DNA of 12,553 bases from Clostridiales bacterium (GTDB lineage: Bacteria > Bacillota > Clostridia > Oscillospirales > Oscillospiraceae): NCBI GenBank assembly GCA_004555705.1, contig SFHI01000097.1, positions 1-12,553 of the forward strand. The letters are read 5' to 3'. A program made the position numbers and the translations under genes. The notes below the pieces were generated by a model, which ran no database searches, was not told where the DNA came from, and saw only the letters and a program-made list of their open reading frames with translations. Below are positions 12,453 through 12,553 of the stretch, one piece after another. Numbering within the stretch: position 1 is the stretch's first letter; each line of letters begins with the position of its first letter.

Positions 12453-12553
12453 GACAAATTGGTGTTTGAAAGTGTGCGCTTAAAAAAGCTGTCATTGCGA
12501 GCCAGTGCGCACACTGGCGTGGCAATCCCCCGGTTGAATGGAACCAGGTAACG
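12453..12553 (+). repeat. Palindromic interspersed element, copy E (cut by window edge)
   Basis: The outer motif GACAAATTGGTGTTTGA is at 12453-12469 and the core begins GCTGTCATTGCGAGCCAG at 12488. The hairpin CCAGTG-CGCA-CACTGG and the conserved block GGAACCAGGTAACG are present; the rest lies beyond the window. Confidence 0.85.

Overview
The window looks like chromosome from a GC-rich Clostridia (Oscillospirales-type gut Firmicute). The signs are strong AGGAGG ribosome binding sites, sigma-A promoters with 17-bp spacers, and the families YitT, DUF3810, RsmG and PlsY, all in GC-rich coding sequence with AT-rich promoters. The taxonomic placement is inference from family content and base composition.

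Layout. At the left edge is the 3' end of a YhcG/DUF1016-type PDDEXK nuclease gene, richer in A+T than the rest, closed by a strong terminator (381-433). On the minus strand follow guaB (IMP dehydrogenase, 511-1973), which carries an internal deletion plus frameshift, and yitT (2152-3072), with a clear promoter. Heptamer repeats of the AATTGAC type lie between them in inverted orientation.

The centre (3695-9069) is a minus-strand, tightly packed six-gene operon: an NrtR-type Nudix regulator, a GNAT acetyltransferase, a radical SAM protein, an unrecognised 187-residue protein, a VWA-domain protein, and a divergent adenylosuccinate synthetase (PurA) paralogue. A near-consensus promoter lies upstream, with two 18-bp operator-like direct repeats around it. 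I do not recognise this gene combination. A pathway acting on a purine nucleotide, controlled by the Nudix regulator, is a reasonable hypothesis. Two of its genes look damaged: the radical SAM gene loses its native 3' end at a repeat element and is fused in frame to the next gene, and the VWA gene has a one-base frameshift.

To the right, on the plus strand, are a DUF3810 membrane metalloprotease-like gene with a TTG start, overlapping rsmG, a terminator, then plsY with its own promoter.

Five copies (A-E) of a family of palindromic, MITE/REP-like elements are scattered through the window (about 3285-3690, 6464-6726, 9091-9354, 11417-11714 and 12453 to the right edge). They share hairpin tips with compensatory base changes and an outer inverted motif. 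Copies A and C bracket the operon as extended inverted repeats of about 100 bp.
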